Under the pieces are notes generated by a model. That model was given only the letters and a program-made list of their open reading frames with translations. It was not told the DNA's origin and did not search any database. Source: Takakia lepidozioides (taxonomy: Eukaryota > Streptophyta > Takakiopsida > Takakiales > Takakiaceae). From it: a stretch of 64,000 bases of DNA. The translations under genes and the position numbers were made by a program. The stretch's first letter is position 1. Each line of letters starts with the position of its first letter. The stretch spans positions 3,038,001 through 3,102,000 of the forward strand of contig CM060734.1 in NCBI GenBank assembly GCA_030704615.1. The letters run 5' to 3'. Of the stretch, positions 1-9,439 are shown piece by piece.

Positions 1-1345
1 GAGTTACAGGACATCACACTTGCTATCGATGTCAGAAATGATTCCTAAAGCAAGCATTACATGAAAAGACAAGCAAAAGCAACATTTTCCAGAAACCTTT
101 AAAGCTTGTGGAATGAAAGTACTCTGTGACATGGCATCCAAGATCTGGCATTCAATCAAAGCAAACACAAAGGGTTTGCTGAAGGGTAGAGAGGAGCTTA
201 TCAACACCATTAAGCTTCCTTAGATCCTATAGGGCGCCGCTGCAGCATAAACGAACAATGACCAATTCTCCATAAAGCACGGCAGCAGCTTGTCTGCCAG
301 TTCGTGAATTGAAGATACCAGCATAGGAGCAGCAAATTCGGTTATAACCGCACCTCCCAATGAAATTGACAACACGGAATCAAGCCGCTAAGTCGTCAAG
401 CCGCCATCACGCAACTCCAGGAAAAAACCAAAGCCCAAGTGTCGGGTTGTTAGGTTTATAGAGGTGATCAAACACGCACCTTGCGATTTCATCCGGTCTG
501 GATGAGAAATCGCATGTAGTTGATAGGTCATTTTCGTGGGATTTTATCCACTAGAGATGTAATCAATAGGTTTCCAGGATGTCATCCATTCTGTGTGACA
601 TCCGACAGGGATGAAAAACCAACCATTCATTAGGTTTAAACCATAAGCTCATATTCAGGATAGATGAAATTTCGAACCCCTCAAGACCATAATTCACACC
701 CTAAATGAATTAAATGGTGAGAATAAAAAATCCTTGGAAAATAAAAAATCAGATCATCCGTTAGGTTTTCATCCGGTATGGATGAAAAACAAGAAAACAT
801 GGATGAAAGAACATACACTAGTACCATAGAGGCCAAGGTAATGGCAAAGATTCCAAGAGATTTATTGGAGGGAGAGAGAGAGGGAGAGAGAGGGAACCCA
901 CCATCCAACCCCTGGCATGGCAGTCCCTTACAGAGTGAGTGCGGTATGCACTCACCCCCTAAGGGAGTGCATACCAGACCCATTCTTGTACAAGGTTTCT
1001 TCCTCTGCATTGTAGTTCTACCCCTGGACAATAGTACCATAAGGATATGAACTTACATCCCTTGCCCCGAGGTCAAGAGTAAACAAAGGCATGACATGAA
1101 TCAAAACTTGACAGGCCTTACGTCAGGAAATATCCAGCTTACCTCTTTAGCATTTCATCAAGCTCATTGCTGCTGGCAAGACATAGAAGAGGAGAAGCAT
1201 GTGAAATCACCATATTGTAAGGCTGATTCAGTGGCCTGTTATGGTTCTGATTCATTGGCCTGATTCACTTTTCCCATGTCAAAAGTGATCAAAGTCATAC
1301 CAATAAAAAAGCTGGACAAGTAGAGTCATAGCTGCTGCTGCTCAG
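1..1345. repeat. Non-coding repeat arm rich in short GATGAAA/TTTCATC palindromes
   Basis: I see no gene here. The first 60 bases (CACTTGCTATCGATGTCAG) resemble the outer part of the foldback arm at 20,560-20,600, so the window probably opens inside another copy of that family. Between 480 and 800 the sequence carries repeated TTCATCC/GGATGAA pairs, and 870-900 is a GAGA-type purine tract, in the same order as in the arm at 21,170-21,660. The small open frames look incidental. Positions 900-1,345 hold nothing I recognise. Confidence 0.45.
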
Positions 1346-1945
1346 TCACACCCCCCCCCCCCCCACATTTTTTTCTTTTTTCTTTGTTGCCCCCTCTCTT
1401 GGGGAAACAAAAGGGACAGATCGTACCTTTGTCAGGGGCTGACGTTGGTAGTAAGACTTACCTTCACATATAGAATTAATCCGGGTTTTCCAGATATCCT
1501 CTACAAATCCCTTCACACAAGCATCAATCCGTTGTGTGTGAGTTGCCCAAAAACTAGGCCTCAGAAGGGGCTGGGCTTTTGGCTCAGCCTCGGCTTTTTC
1601 AAAGTTAGTAAATAGAGGTACATGCACAATTCCCTTGATAGATTTGAAGAGAGCGTCTCTTTGGTGAGAAAACCCCGGACAGTGTATCAAAAAATGAATA
1701 ATGTCTTCAGGTTGCCCACAGACATGGTTGGACACTACAGCCTCTAAGTCAGATTTATCCAGCAGGGTGAAGACTTGCGGTTCCAGGTCCAGGTCCTTGA
1801 GAATCTCTTCTACTGTCTTCTACCAGGACTTAGCCTGTTTGACAGGTCGGTGGGCGGTCCTGTTTCCAAGATATAGAGTCGATTAACTTAGGATATCTGG
1901 TGTTGGACATATGTTGCAGCTGAACCCACTATCTGACCTTGAATT
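1346..1945 (-). pseudogene. LINE reverse transcriptase C-terminal fragment (copy A, internally deleted)
   Basis: The minus-strand frame at 1,346-1,735 encodes the C-terminal tail of a non-LTR retrotransposon polyprotein, ending with residues like WKTRINSICEGKSYYQRQPL. It is a direct duplicate of 2,088-2,885. Copy A lacks the part of copy B between the zinc-binding motif and the upstream RT tail: the sequence jumps at about 1,720 from TTGCCCACAG to ACATGGTTGG. It is therefore a dead fragment. Flanking tracts (poly-C, TTTCTTTGTTGCCCC) are shared by the other copies. Confidence 0.7.
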
Positions 1946-1983
1946 TATCTCGTCAGGAGCTTAAAAGAGAGCAGCACAGAAGA

Positions 1984-2110
1984 GAGGGAGAGAGAGGGAC
2001 AGAGAGAGGGAGTGAGAGGGAGACATCAGGGGGCAACAAAGAAAAGAAAAGAAGGTGGGGGGGGAGTGACTGAGCAGCTGCTGCTGCTCAATCACTCCCC
2101 CCCCCCCCAC
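1984..2110. repeat. Tail-to-tail palindromic junction (purine tract, poly-G, GTGACTGAGC)
   Basis: A GA-rich tract with GGGGCAACAAAGAAAAG and GGTGGGGGGGGAGTGACTGAGC meets its inverted counterpart (GCTCAATCACT, poly-C, TTTCTTTGTT) across a short CAG/CTG-rich spacer at about 2,078-2,090. The same arrangement recurs at 5,255-5,440 and 21,640-21,830, and half of it occurs at 1,330-1,400. These look like the 3' tails of two elements joined in inverted orientation. Confidence 0.6.
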
Positions 2111-2885
2111 ATTCTCTTTTTTCTTTGTTAATGCCCCCTCTCTTGGGGAAACAAAAGGGACAGACCTCTGTCAGGGGCTGACGTTGGTAGTAAGACTTAC
2201 CTTCACATATAGAATTAATCCGGGTTTTCCAGATATCCTCTACAAATCCCTTCACACAAGCATCAATCTGTTGTGTGTGAGATGCCCAAAAACTAGGCCT
2301 CAGAAGGGGCTGGGCTTTTGGCTCAACCTCGATTTTTTCAAAGTTAGTAAACAGAGGTACATGCACAATTCCCTTGATAGATTTGAAGAGAGCGTCTCTT
2401 TGGTGAGAGAACCCCGGACAGTGTATCAGAAAATGAGTACTGTCTTCAGATTGCCCACACAACGGGCAATTGCACTCTCCCTTTCCTCTCTTCTGTTTGT
2501 TGTTCAAAGGTAGGCTTCCTGCCCTGAGTTTAAATTTCAGTCTAGTGTTGAGAGTGGGTAGACCCTTGAGGTCATCCAAGATGTCATCCCCCATGTCACT
2601 GACTGGAAACAAGTTCAGGGAAGTTTTTTGCCTAACTTCATTTTCATCAGACAATCTCATGGCAACAGACATGGTTGGATGCTACAGCCTCTAAGTCAGA
2701 TTTATCCAGCAGGGTGAAGACTTGCGGTTCCAGGTCTAGGTCCTTGAGAATCTCTTCTACTGTCTTCTGCCAGGACTTAGCCTGTTTGACAGGTCGGTGG
2801 GCGGTCTTGTTTCCAAGATATAGAGTCGATTAACTTAGGATATCTGGTGTTGGACATATGCTGCAGCTGACCCCACCATCTGACC
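2088..2885 (-). pseudogene. LINE reverse transcriptase C-terminal fragment (copy B, longest)
   Basis: An open frame of 194 codons (2,088-2,672) encodes the C-terminal end of a non-LTR retrotransposon reverse transcriptase. It contains the tail following the RT core (KLRAGSLPL) and a zinc-binding motif of the zf-RVT type, CPLCGQSEDSTHFLIHC (C-x2-C, then His and Cys), followed by about 100 residues ending KSYYQRQPL. No RT catalytic core or endonuclease is present, so it is a truncated fragment. It is the best-preserved of five fragments of this family in the window (others near 1.5, 4.9, 7.3 and 27.2 kb). Confidence 0.75.
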
Positions 2886-3965
2886 TCTCCCCCCCCCCAA
2901 CCCATTTTTTTTCATTGTTGCCCTCTCTCTCCCTCTCTCTCCCTCTGTTACCTGGGTCTATGGAATTGTTATCTCGACTTCCATATTTTTTGTGCTTAAA
3001 ATCTGGGTTGCAAGGAAAACCGGATGAATTTCATCCTGGTTTCATCCGTTTTACCTTGGCACGTATCTGATTTTTCATTACTGCCTACGATTTTTCAGTA
3101 TAACCTACCTTGATTTCGTCCAGCCTATACCATAGCTGTGATGTGTTGAACTTTGTTGTAATTTCCCGATTTTTCTCATCCTACCTTGATGGAAATTGGA
3201 ATCTGTCCGCCGGGTTCAAGGCTATGCTAGATGAAATTCATCCGGACAGTGGATGACTGTTGTGGCAAGACAAGGTAAGTTCCCTGCGCAACCCTATTTC
3301 TGCCTCTTGCGTTGAAGGATCGCGCAATGGCGGCATGGAGGAAGAGAAGGTGCTCGATGTTACGTTGAGTTGCCGCTCCTTGGGTTGTTTAAAGACTCTA
3401 TGAATGCCGCCCCTATGGATTCATTAAGGAGACGGCGGTTCTTTTGAGGTGAGTGAAGGCACTATCTCATTTGTCTGTTTTTTTGCTGCACAAGGGAACA
3501 AAGGCAGTGATGGCGGAGGTACCACCTGACTGCTTGTGAAGTTTCCCTAGGAGCCCTCCTCTGGATCTTTGATGAATGGCGGCGTCTTGGTAAAACAAGG
3601 AAGTCTCTCTCTCCCTCCTTTTATAAACCCTACCTTATGAGACAAAGCTCCTTTTTCTTGTGCTTGGCAAGACTTTGCTTTGGTTAAGGTAGCAGTGCTG
3701 TGGTGTTGGCGGAGACCTCCCTGCACGGTTGGGCTTGTGGAGAGATGGCGACCATCCCCCAAACAATAAAAAAAAAAAAGGTTCTTTTTTCTGTTTGTCT
3801 TGCTTCCCTGCTTTCTTTGGCATTCTCTGTGCTTAGATTCAAGTGTATTTGACCTCGATAGCAAGTGTGGAAGCTTGCTACTCACCTCGTGCATCCTCAC
3901 TAACTCACAATGCGTTGTGGTTGTTTTTGGGACGGGCACAGGTGAGGGCTTCCACTTAATATGCT
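2880..3965. repeat. Dispersed repeat, about 1.1 kb, single arm of the foldback family
   Basis: This block begins with poly-C and TTGCCCTCTCTCTCCCTC, continues through TGGAATTGTT...GACTTCCATA and the GATGAAA/TTTCATCC motifs, and ends with GTTTTTGGGACGGGCACAGG TGAGGG at about 3,924-3,949. The same sections occur in the opposite orientation at 20,480-21,710 and partly in the same orientation at 21,715-22,745. A 130-codon frame on the minus strand (3,547-3,939) is shared with the plus-strand copy at 20,489-21,003, including the run HCELVRMHEVSS. I regard that as repeat homology, not proof of a functional protein. Confidence 0.6.
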
Positions 3966-4177
3966 GATTGCTAAGTGCTGTAGGGTACCATGAGGATTAC
4001 AGAGGAGTGAAGATGGCGGCTGGCTGTGGATTCATCTTGAAATCTGAAAAACTAAACTACTCTATGTTTTTCATGATCCTACCTCTATGTTTGATCTGTC
4101 AAGGACAATATAGTGCTACTTGTGGTGGGTAATCCTTTCCAGATTGGTGAAGGGCCCCTGTTTTGCAATGATGGCTG

Positions 4178-4232
4178 AGACTGCCTTGCCTTGCTTTGCC
4201 TTGCCTTGCCTTGCCGTGCCTTGCCTTGCCCC
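4178..4232. repeat. TTGCC pentanucleotide microsatellite
   Basis: About ten tandem copies of CTTGC/TTGCC with a few substitutions (CTTTGC, CCGTGC). Confidence 0.85.
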
Positions 4233-4314
4233 CAACCTGTCAGGTTAAGCATAAAGGCGCTACAATGTATTGTTTGCGGCAGCCCTTTGGGTACCTTCCC
4301 GTGCATTGTTTAAA

Positions 4315-4790
4315 CCCTGCAATGGTGGCTGAGTTATGGTGGTTTGTGTGGGACACATACATCAGTTTTTAGGCCTTGATTTGCTTTGCCTCCGGTCTGT
4401 TAGGGTAAACATATAGGTGCTGCAAGTTATAGTTTGTTGCAGCCCTTTGGGTACCTTCCCGGACAATGTTTAACCCTGCAATGATGGCTGAGAATATGGT
4501 GACTTGTGAGGGACACACACATCAGTTTTTAGGCCCTGGCTTACTTGGCTTCAGCTTGTTAATAAACCTGGCAATGATGGCAAAGACCATGGTGGTTCGT
4601 GTGGGACACACACATCAGTTTGTAGCCTTTTTTTTGCTTTGTCTCCAGCTTGTGAGGTTTAACATACAGGTGCTGAATATGATGGCTTGTGTGGGACACA
4701 CACATCAGTTCTTAGGCCTTGTTTAAACCTTTCAATGATGGCTGAGAAGATGGTGACTTGTGTGGGACACACACATGCAGAGAGGAAATG
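4315..4790. repeat. Five-copy imperfect tandem repeat
   Basis: Five units start near 4,318, 4,478, 4,570, 4,680 and 4,732. Each carries CAATGATGGCTGAG, then TGGTGACTTGTGTGGGACAC and ACACATCAGTTTTTAGGCC. Spacing varies from about 50 to 160 bp because some units include an extra section with GCAGCCCTTTGGGTACCTTC. The last unit ends where the LINE fragment begins. The short open frames across it are consequences of the repeat. Confidence 0.75.
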
Positions 4791-5200
4791 GAGAGTGCAA
4801 TTGCCGTTGTGTGGGCAATCTGAAGACAATACTCATTTTCTAATACATTGTCCGGGGTTCTCTCACCAAAGAGACGCCCTCTTCAAATCTATCAAGGGAA
4901 TTGTGCATGTACCTCTGTTTACCAACTTTGAAAGTCTCAAGGCTGAGCCAAAAGCCCAGGCCTGCTGAGGCGTAGTTATTGGGCAAATCACACACAACAG
5001 TTTGATGCTTGTGTGAAGGGATTTCTAGAGGATATCTGGAAAACCCAGATTAATTCTATATATGAAGGTAAGTCTTACTACCAACGTCAGCCCCTGACAG
5101 AGGTAGGTTCTGTCCCTTTTGTTTCCGCTCAAACTGGGCGCGGGGTCAATGGCCACAAGGCTACGGCAAACAACGTCTTATGAGTACAATCTTTTTAACT
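4791..5200 (+). pseudogene. LINE reverse transcriptase C-terminal fragment (plus strand)
   Basis: Reading on the plus strand, this segment repeats the zinc-binding tail of the family at 2,088-2,885 (CGQSEDNTHFLIHCPG, then HVPLFTNFE). The frame breaks at a stop near 4,966 and continues in other frames to the SYYQRQPL-like tail at about 5,075-5,100. It is then followed by a 3' stretch that leads into the purine tract and GTGACTGAGC tail at 5,255-5,370. This copy suggests that the GTGACTGAGC tail is the 3' end of the LINE. Confidence 0.7.
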
Positions 5201-5254
5201 TTTTTCTGCACCCTCTCTCCCTTGTGGTTTGTTTACTTTTGTGAGCAGCAAAAA

Positions 5255-5440
5255 AAAGAGGGAGAGAGAGAAAGAGAGGGAGGGAGAGGGACAGAGGGAC
5301 AGAGAGAGGGAGAGATCAGGAAACCAAAAATAAATAAAATGGTGGGGGGGGGGGGGAGTGACTGAGCCCGTGGTGCTCAGTCACCCCACACCACCCCCCA
5401 CTTTTTTCTTTTCTCTTTGTTGCCCCCTCTCGACACCCCG
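5255..5440. repeat. Tail-to-tail palindromic junction, second locus
   Basis: A GAGAGAGGGA tract and poly-G followed by AGTGACTGAGC (to about 5,368) is separated by a few bases (CCGTGGT) from GCTCAGTCACCCCAC, poly-C and a pyrimidine tract with TTTGTTGCCCCC. It has the same layout as 1,984-2,110 and 21,640-21,830. Confidence 0.65.
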
Positions 5441-5546
5441 AGCACTTGCTGCTCTCAGCCCCCGACATGCTTGGTTTTTTTTTGTTTTTGATCTGGAATG
5501 TAGAGGTTGTTTCCTAATGAGGCCAACTTGTGGGTTTGCATGACAT

Positions 5547-7080
5547 GTGCCAGCTTATGGGGAAAGAGAAGAAGTTCCCTGCCCCAAAGAAAGGGGCGGA
5601 CAATCCGTTTGCTCTGCCGGCACGTGTGACGCGCCAGGGCGTCTCACGGTTAACCAGCCCCGTCGACAGCCGCAGTCGGAGGGCTCGTCTACCCCCCAAG
5701 GCCAGTACCCCCCCCCTCTTGTCCACATCTTGGATGCGCCAGGGGCCGGCTCAGCCAGCTCTCTTATTCGGGAGGTTGTTGTTGAGCCGGATGCTCAGTT
5801 GAGCACACCCCCAGCCACCAAGACGGGTGAAATGTACCTTGGCAAGCACATCACCCATTCGGGGCCCGGTATGGGCAACTTTTGGATGTCACCCCCATAG
5901 CGACCCCTTCCTCCGCAGCAAAGGCTGCAGTTGCCAAGGCCCAACGTCAGGTTCAAGGGCCTTTGAAAGCCTCCATTGCCAGCCCATTGTTGTCGATGAG
6001 GGAGGAGGAGACGAGGAGGGCCAATGAAGTGGCCAAGATAGCGAAGCGCCTCGAAGAAGTCAAGCCGGGTGAGGGCTTCTACCCTGATACGCATTTGGGG
6101 GGGGGGGGGCGAGGAGGAGGTATGGGCCGGTTCGGAGCAGCCTAGCCGATCAGCGACACCGCCCCCTGAGCCTGAGCAGTCAGCAAAGAAGGGCCTGGAC
6201 TACGGGGCGCCGTCGCCGGCTATGCTCCACATCTGGAATCTACTTCCAGTGGCGCTCCAGGAGGGGATAGAGCGGGCACATCCGGCAACAGGGACTCCTG
6301 CCACATCGGGTGACACCGGGGGCGAGTTGGACAAGCTTGCAAAGGTACAACGGTCGCACCTTGTTCCATGATTTATCTTTTCCTTTGCATGCATGATTTT
6401 CTTTGTTGTTTGTTTCTTTTTTTGAATTTGGAGGGGTTATTTGTCTTCAGGAGGCAGCAACATCGTTGGCCTCATTGGTGCAGTCCAGTGGGGTTGCCAA
6501 TGAGGGAGAGCACGTGGTGTTCATGAAGGACCCGAACACCAAAGGTAAGAAGAAGAGGCCTCGATCTCCCGAGATCCTTTTTACCATCAATGAAGGGGCT
6601 GCCGAGGAGAGAGAGAGAAGGGAGAGGGAGAAGGAGAGAGAGGAAGTAGCGGGAAGGGGAAGGGAAAGAAGAAGAAGAAGAAGAAGAAGTCCCATGGAGA
6701 GGGGGTGAGTGTGCATGCGGGGGAGGGCAGTGGGGTAACAAAGGAGCAGGGGAAGGAGGCTACAAAGAAGGGAGAGGGTGGGAAGAAGAACATGCCCTTG
6801 GCGATACAGGACGTGGAGTTGGCAAAGATCGTGGTGCCATCGGTGGAGGTGAATTGCCATGGTGACCCCTGCGGTGCGTTCTGGGAGGCTATGAAGAAGC
6901 CAGCCTTCGAACTCGCATTGAGGTGGTTCCCTTTGCACAATCGAGTGGCTGATCAGCACTTTGGCGCGAAGCGGGCGTATGCCCGTGAGTTAGACCGCCG
7001 GTTTCCGGGCAATTGGAGTGACACAAGGTGTGATGAGATGGTGGGGCGAAACTTGAAGGACAGGAGGTACCGTGCCTGTT
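5547..7080 (+). pseudogene. Decayed multi-exon transposon gene, relative of the gene at 42.2-44.4 kb
   Basis: Separate plus-strand frames (5,547-5,900, 5,882-6,145, 6,403-6,708 and 6,705-7,080) encode pieces that match, in order, the minus-strand gene at 42.2-44.4 kb. An early piece with MYLGKHITHSGPGMG aligns with MGNIKIFQDGPRMG there, and a late piece with FWEAMKKPAFELALRWF...GRNLKDRRYRA aligns with FWEALRRHAFPKAARWF...GKNLKDRQYRA. A Lys/Glu/Arg-rich low-complexity segment lies between them. The later domain resembles proteins of plant Ptta/En-Spm (CACTA) transposons; this assignment is tentative. The copy is broken by frame changes and ends abruptly at 7,080, where a LINE fragment begins. 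No function can be expected. Confidence 0.55.
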
Positions 7081-7440
7081 TGCTGTTCAAAGGTAGGCTT
7101 CCTGCCCTGAGTTTAAATTTCAAGTCTAGTGCCGAGAGTGGGTAGATCCTTGAGGTCATCCAAGATGTCCTCCCCCATGTCACTGACTGGAAACAAGTTC
7201 AGGGAAGTTTTCTGCCTAACTTCATTTTCATCAGACAATCTCATGGCAATAGACATGGCTTTGGACACTACAACCTCTAAGTCAGATTTATCAACCCATA
7301 TCGCAGATCCGTACTCCAAGGCAGGTCCAATAATGCGACAAAGCATGGTTTTCTTAACCTCAGAGTTGACCCCTCTGCAGAAAAAGTTAAAAAGAGAGAA
7401 GAAAGATACTTTTGTCATGTCAAGACAAGGACATGACCCC
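7080..7440 (-). pseudogene. LINE reverse transcriptase fragment upstream of the zinc tail
   Basis: The minus-strand frame at 7,113-7,418 encodes a stretch that lies upstream of the zinc-binding tail in this LINE family: IIGPALEYGSAIW, the post-catalytic RT region with the typical P-x-LEYGS motif, then AMRLSDENEVRQKTSLNLFP. The latter segment also occurs in copy B at 2,088-2,672. It is truncated at both ends and has no catalytic motif. Confidence 0.7.
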
Positions 7441-7577
7441 TAGGGTCGTTGTCATAAAAGAATAATCAGACACATCAGCTACTTAACAGTGGCACCATCC
7501 ATCAATCATCAAGCTTAGAAAATCCAGAATTACATCCATGCACAATAATGTGTTCATGTCAGTATTATTCATAACCC
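7441..7577. other. Short flank left of the retrotransposon, with target-site copy ACCC
   Basis: This segment shares CATGTCAAGACAAGGACATG and AATAATCAGACA with 23,620-23,710, so it belongs to another dispersed repeat. Its last four bases, ACCC (7,574-7,577), match ACCC at 19,436-19,439 and are the inferred target-site duplication of the element that follows. Confidence 0.6.
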
Positions 7578-7904
7578 TGTCAAGTTATTTTACCACTAGT
7601 GTGAAACTAGCTAGGAAATAGCTATCTTTTACATATTGACATTTGGGATTGGCCCAAGTGTCAATCCAGGGGTCAAGGCAGATTTAGGCCCTGGAGTGGT
7701 TATCTTCACGGCAAGCGTGGGAGGCTCATCTTTCTCGAGTTGAGCCTCACCGCGCCTAGCTATGGCGCCGTAGTGTGGATTCCCCATGGCGTGGGGTGCA
7801 CTTGGCTTGACTTGTATTTGAGTGATGAGGTTATATATGCATGAGTTTATGCTTCAGCTTTGTGAGCTCGCATGAGCTTGTGCTTGTATTCTTCTTCTTT
7901 ATCA
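7578..7904 (+). repeat. Terminal repeat A1
   Basis: 327 bp, beginning TGTCAAG and ending TTTATCA, repeated as A2 at 18,920-19,246 with about two substitutions (TAT/TAG near 7,625 and CGT/CGC near 7,718). It contains a TATATA at 7,832-7,837 as a possible TATA box. It also contains a hairpin, GAGGCTCA (7,721-7,728) pairing with TGAGCCTC (7,741-7,748), which holds the 16-mer complementary to the site after A1. The right edge is defined by where homology to A2 stops. Unlike a normal 5' LTR it lacks the B section that precedes A2. Confidence 0.9.
7724..7739 (+). promoter_or_regulatory. Candidate self-primer sequence inside A1
   Basis: GCTCATCTTTCTCGAG lies mainly in the loop of an 8-bp-stem hairpin and is the exact reverse complement of the 16 nt directly after A1. 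In self-priming Tf1/sushi retrotransposons the 5' end of the RNA pairs with a site next to the LTR. A second copy lies in A2 at 19,066-19,081. Whether transcription starts at or near this point is not visible in the sequence. Confidence 0.65.
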
Positions 7905-7920
7905 CTCGAGAAAGATGAGC
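7905..7920 (+). promoter_or_regulatory. Putative primer binding site for self-primed reverse transcription
   Basis: CTCGAGAAAGATGAGC immediately follows the end of A1. There is no TGG start and no match to a plant tRNA 3' end such as initiator Met, so an ordinary tRNA primer is unlikely. All 16 positions are complementary to 7,724-7,739. The exact abutment to the repeat edge is where a primer binding site belongs. Confidence 0.7.
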
Positions 7921-8599
7921 TCGTATCTATGAGTGCTAGATACGAGTTAGTTGTAGCACTTGTGGTTTTTGCTTGAGAATGAGAGAAACCAAGTTGTTAT
8001 GCAAGGAGCACCGTGGAGCTCTTGGTTGTTAGAAGCGGAGGCGATGTGGGTTACGAGGTGGTAAACCTTGGCATTCGATCTTCAGCTTCAGAGATGAAAG
8101 CACCATACTGTAGGTAATTCCAGAGCACCTTGATGGTTTCAGATTGTGTACATGCATGAGCAAGCACGATTGGGAAGAGGACCAGTCAAGAGCAGGTTAT
8201 AGTGGCTTTGGTGGCAAAGCTGAGAACTGGACTTGGGAATGCGAGCTGTCATTGTGTGAAGGATTGCAAGACCAAGCGAAAGGGCTGATTTGGCTTGGGG
8301 CAAATCAGTGCACTTTGTGGAGTATGGTGAGATTGGGTTTCAATCTCGAGCTTCAGCATTGAGAGGGCTCTTGTCATGGCAAGAGCAGGGCTGGAACAGG
8401 AGCTAAGAGGTGCGGCAAGGCCATGGAATGTGCACCTAGGGTTTCAGAGCTTGGAAGAAGAGCTCTTGCACCACAAGAGAAGTGTCTTGTGGCTGGAAAT
8501 GTAAGCCTTAGGGTTTCAGGAGCTTGGCAAAGGCTATGGAGTGCTTAGTCTTGTCTTAGAGAGCATCAAGGAGCCAAGGAGCCAAGATAGGGGGCTGAT

Positions 8600-9010
8600 A
8601 TCTCTTGTGTGAAGAGGTTGCATGTGTGGAGCATGTATTCAACTCATTGAAGCTTCCATCTTCAAGCTTGGAGGGCAAGCAAGGAAGTGGGAAGGGCTAA
8701 CTTCCCTTATGTGAGGGCAATGCATGTGTGGAGCATGCTATCAGCCTGGTGAAGGCTTGCACTTTTAGGTGTGGGAGTGCAAGAATGGAAGGAAGGGGCT
8801 GGTTTCCCTGTAGGGCATGTAGAGCATGCTTTCAGCCTCAGCTGCTGAAGCTTGTATTTTTCAGGTTTGTGGGTGCAAGAAATGAAGCAAAGGAGCTGAT
8901 TCTCTTTATGGTGAGAGTGGGGCATGTGTGGAGCATGCCTTCAGCCCATTGAGGCTCTTGTTTTCAAGCCTTAGAGAGCTAGAACGGAAGGTCTAGGGCT
9001 GGTTTCCACT
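8600..9010. repeat. Four diverged leader repeats of about 110-130 bp
   Basis: Each unit contains GCATGTGTGGAGCATG, then CAGCC followed by GAAGCTTG or GAGGCTCTTG, a TTTTCAAGC-type section and GGGCTGGTTTCC or GGGCTAACTTCC. Units start near 8,620, 8,722, 8,812 and 8,920. Confidence 0.65.
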
Positions 9011-9439
9011 TGGAGTGAAAGAACAGCACTTGTAGGGCCTATGTGAGTTGGGGTTTCAACTTCAAGCTTGAAGGGAGCGCAACTCTTGAAGCAACAGGTG
9101 TAGAGGGCTGGAATAGGCTCTAAGACAGATGCTATGGCCAATGAGGGGAGTGCTTGAATGAGTGCTCACAAGGGCTGGGAACCAGCAGGGCTTGGTTGTT
9201 TGCCATTGAGTTTAGTGGCGTGTTTGGGGAGGCTAAGTGAGAAAGAAGGCTTGGTTTGTGGCAACCACCTCATGGCTTAGGGCTACTATGGTGGTGTGTG
9301 GGAGCCGAAAGAGCAAGGATACCTTGCTGATTTCCTCACAGCCACCATAGCTCGGTGGAAAGAAGCCTAGAGTCCAAGAGACACAAACCCTAGCTTGGCG
9401 TGGCTAAACCCCTTGGAGAAATGGCTAAACTGCCAGAGC

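Noticed and set aside
3547-3939. 130-codon ORF shared with 20,489-21,003
   Set aside because: The similarity is that of the dispersed repeat in which both lie. Frames differ by indels and no domain is recognisable, so I did not call it a gene.
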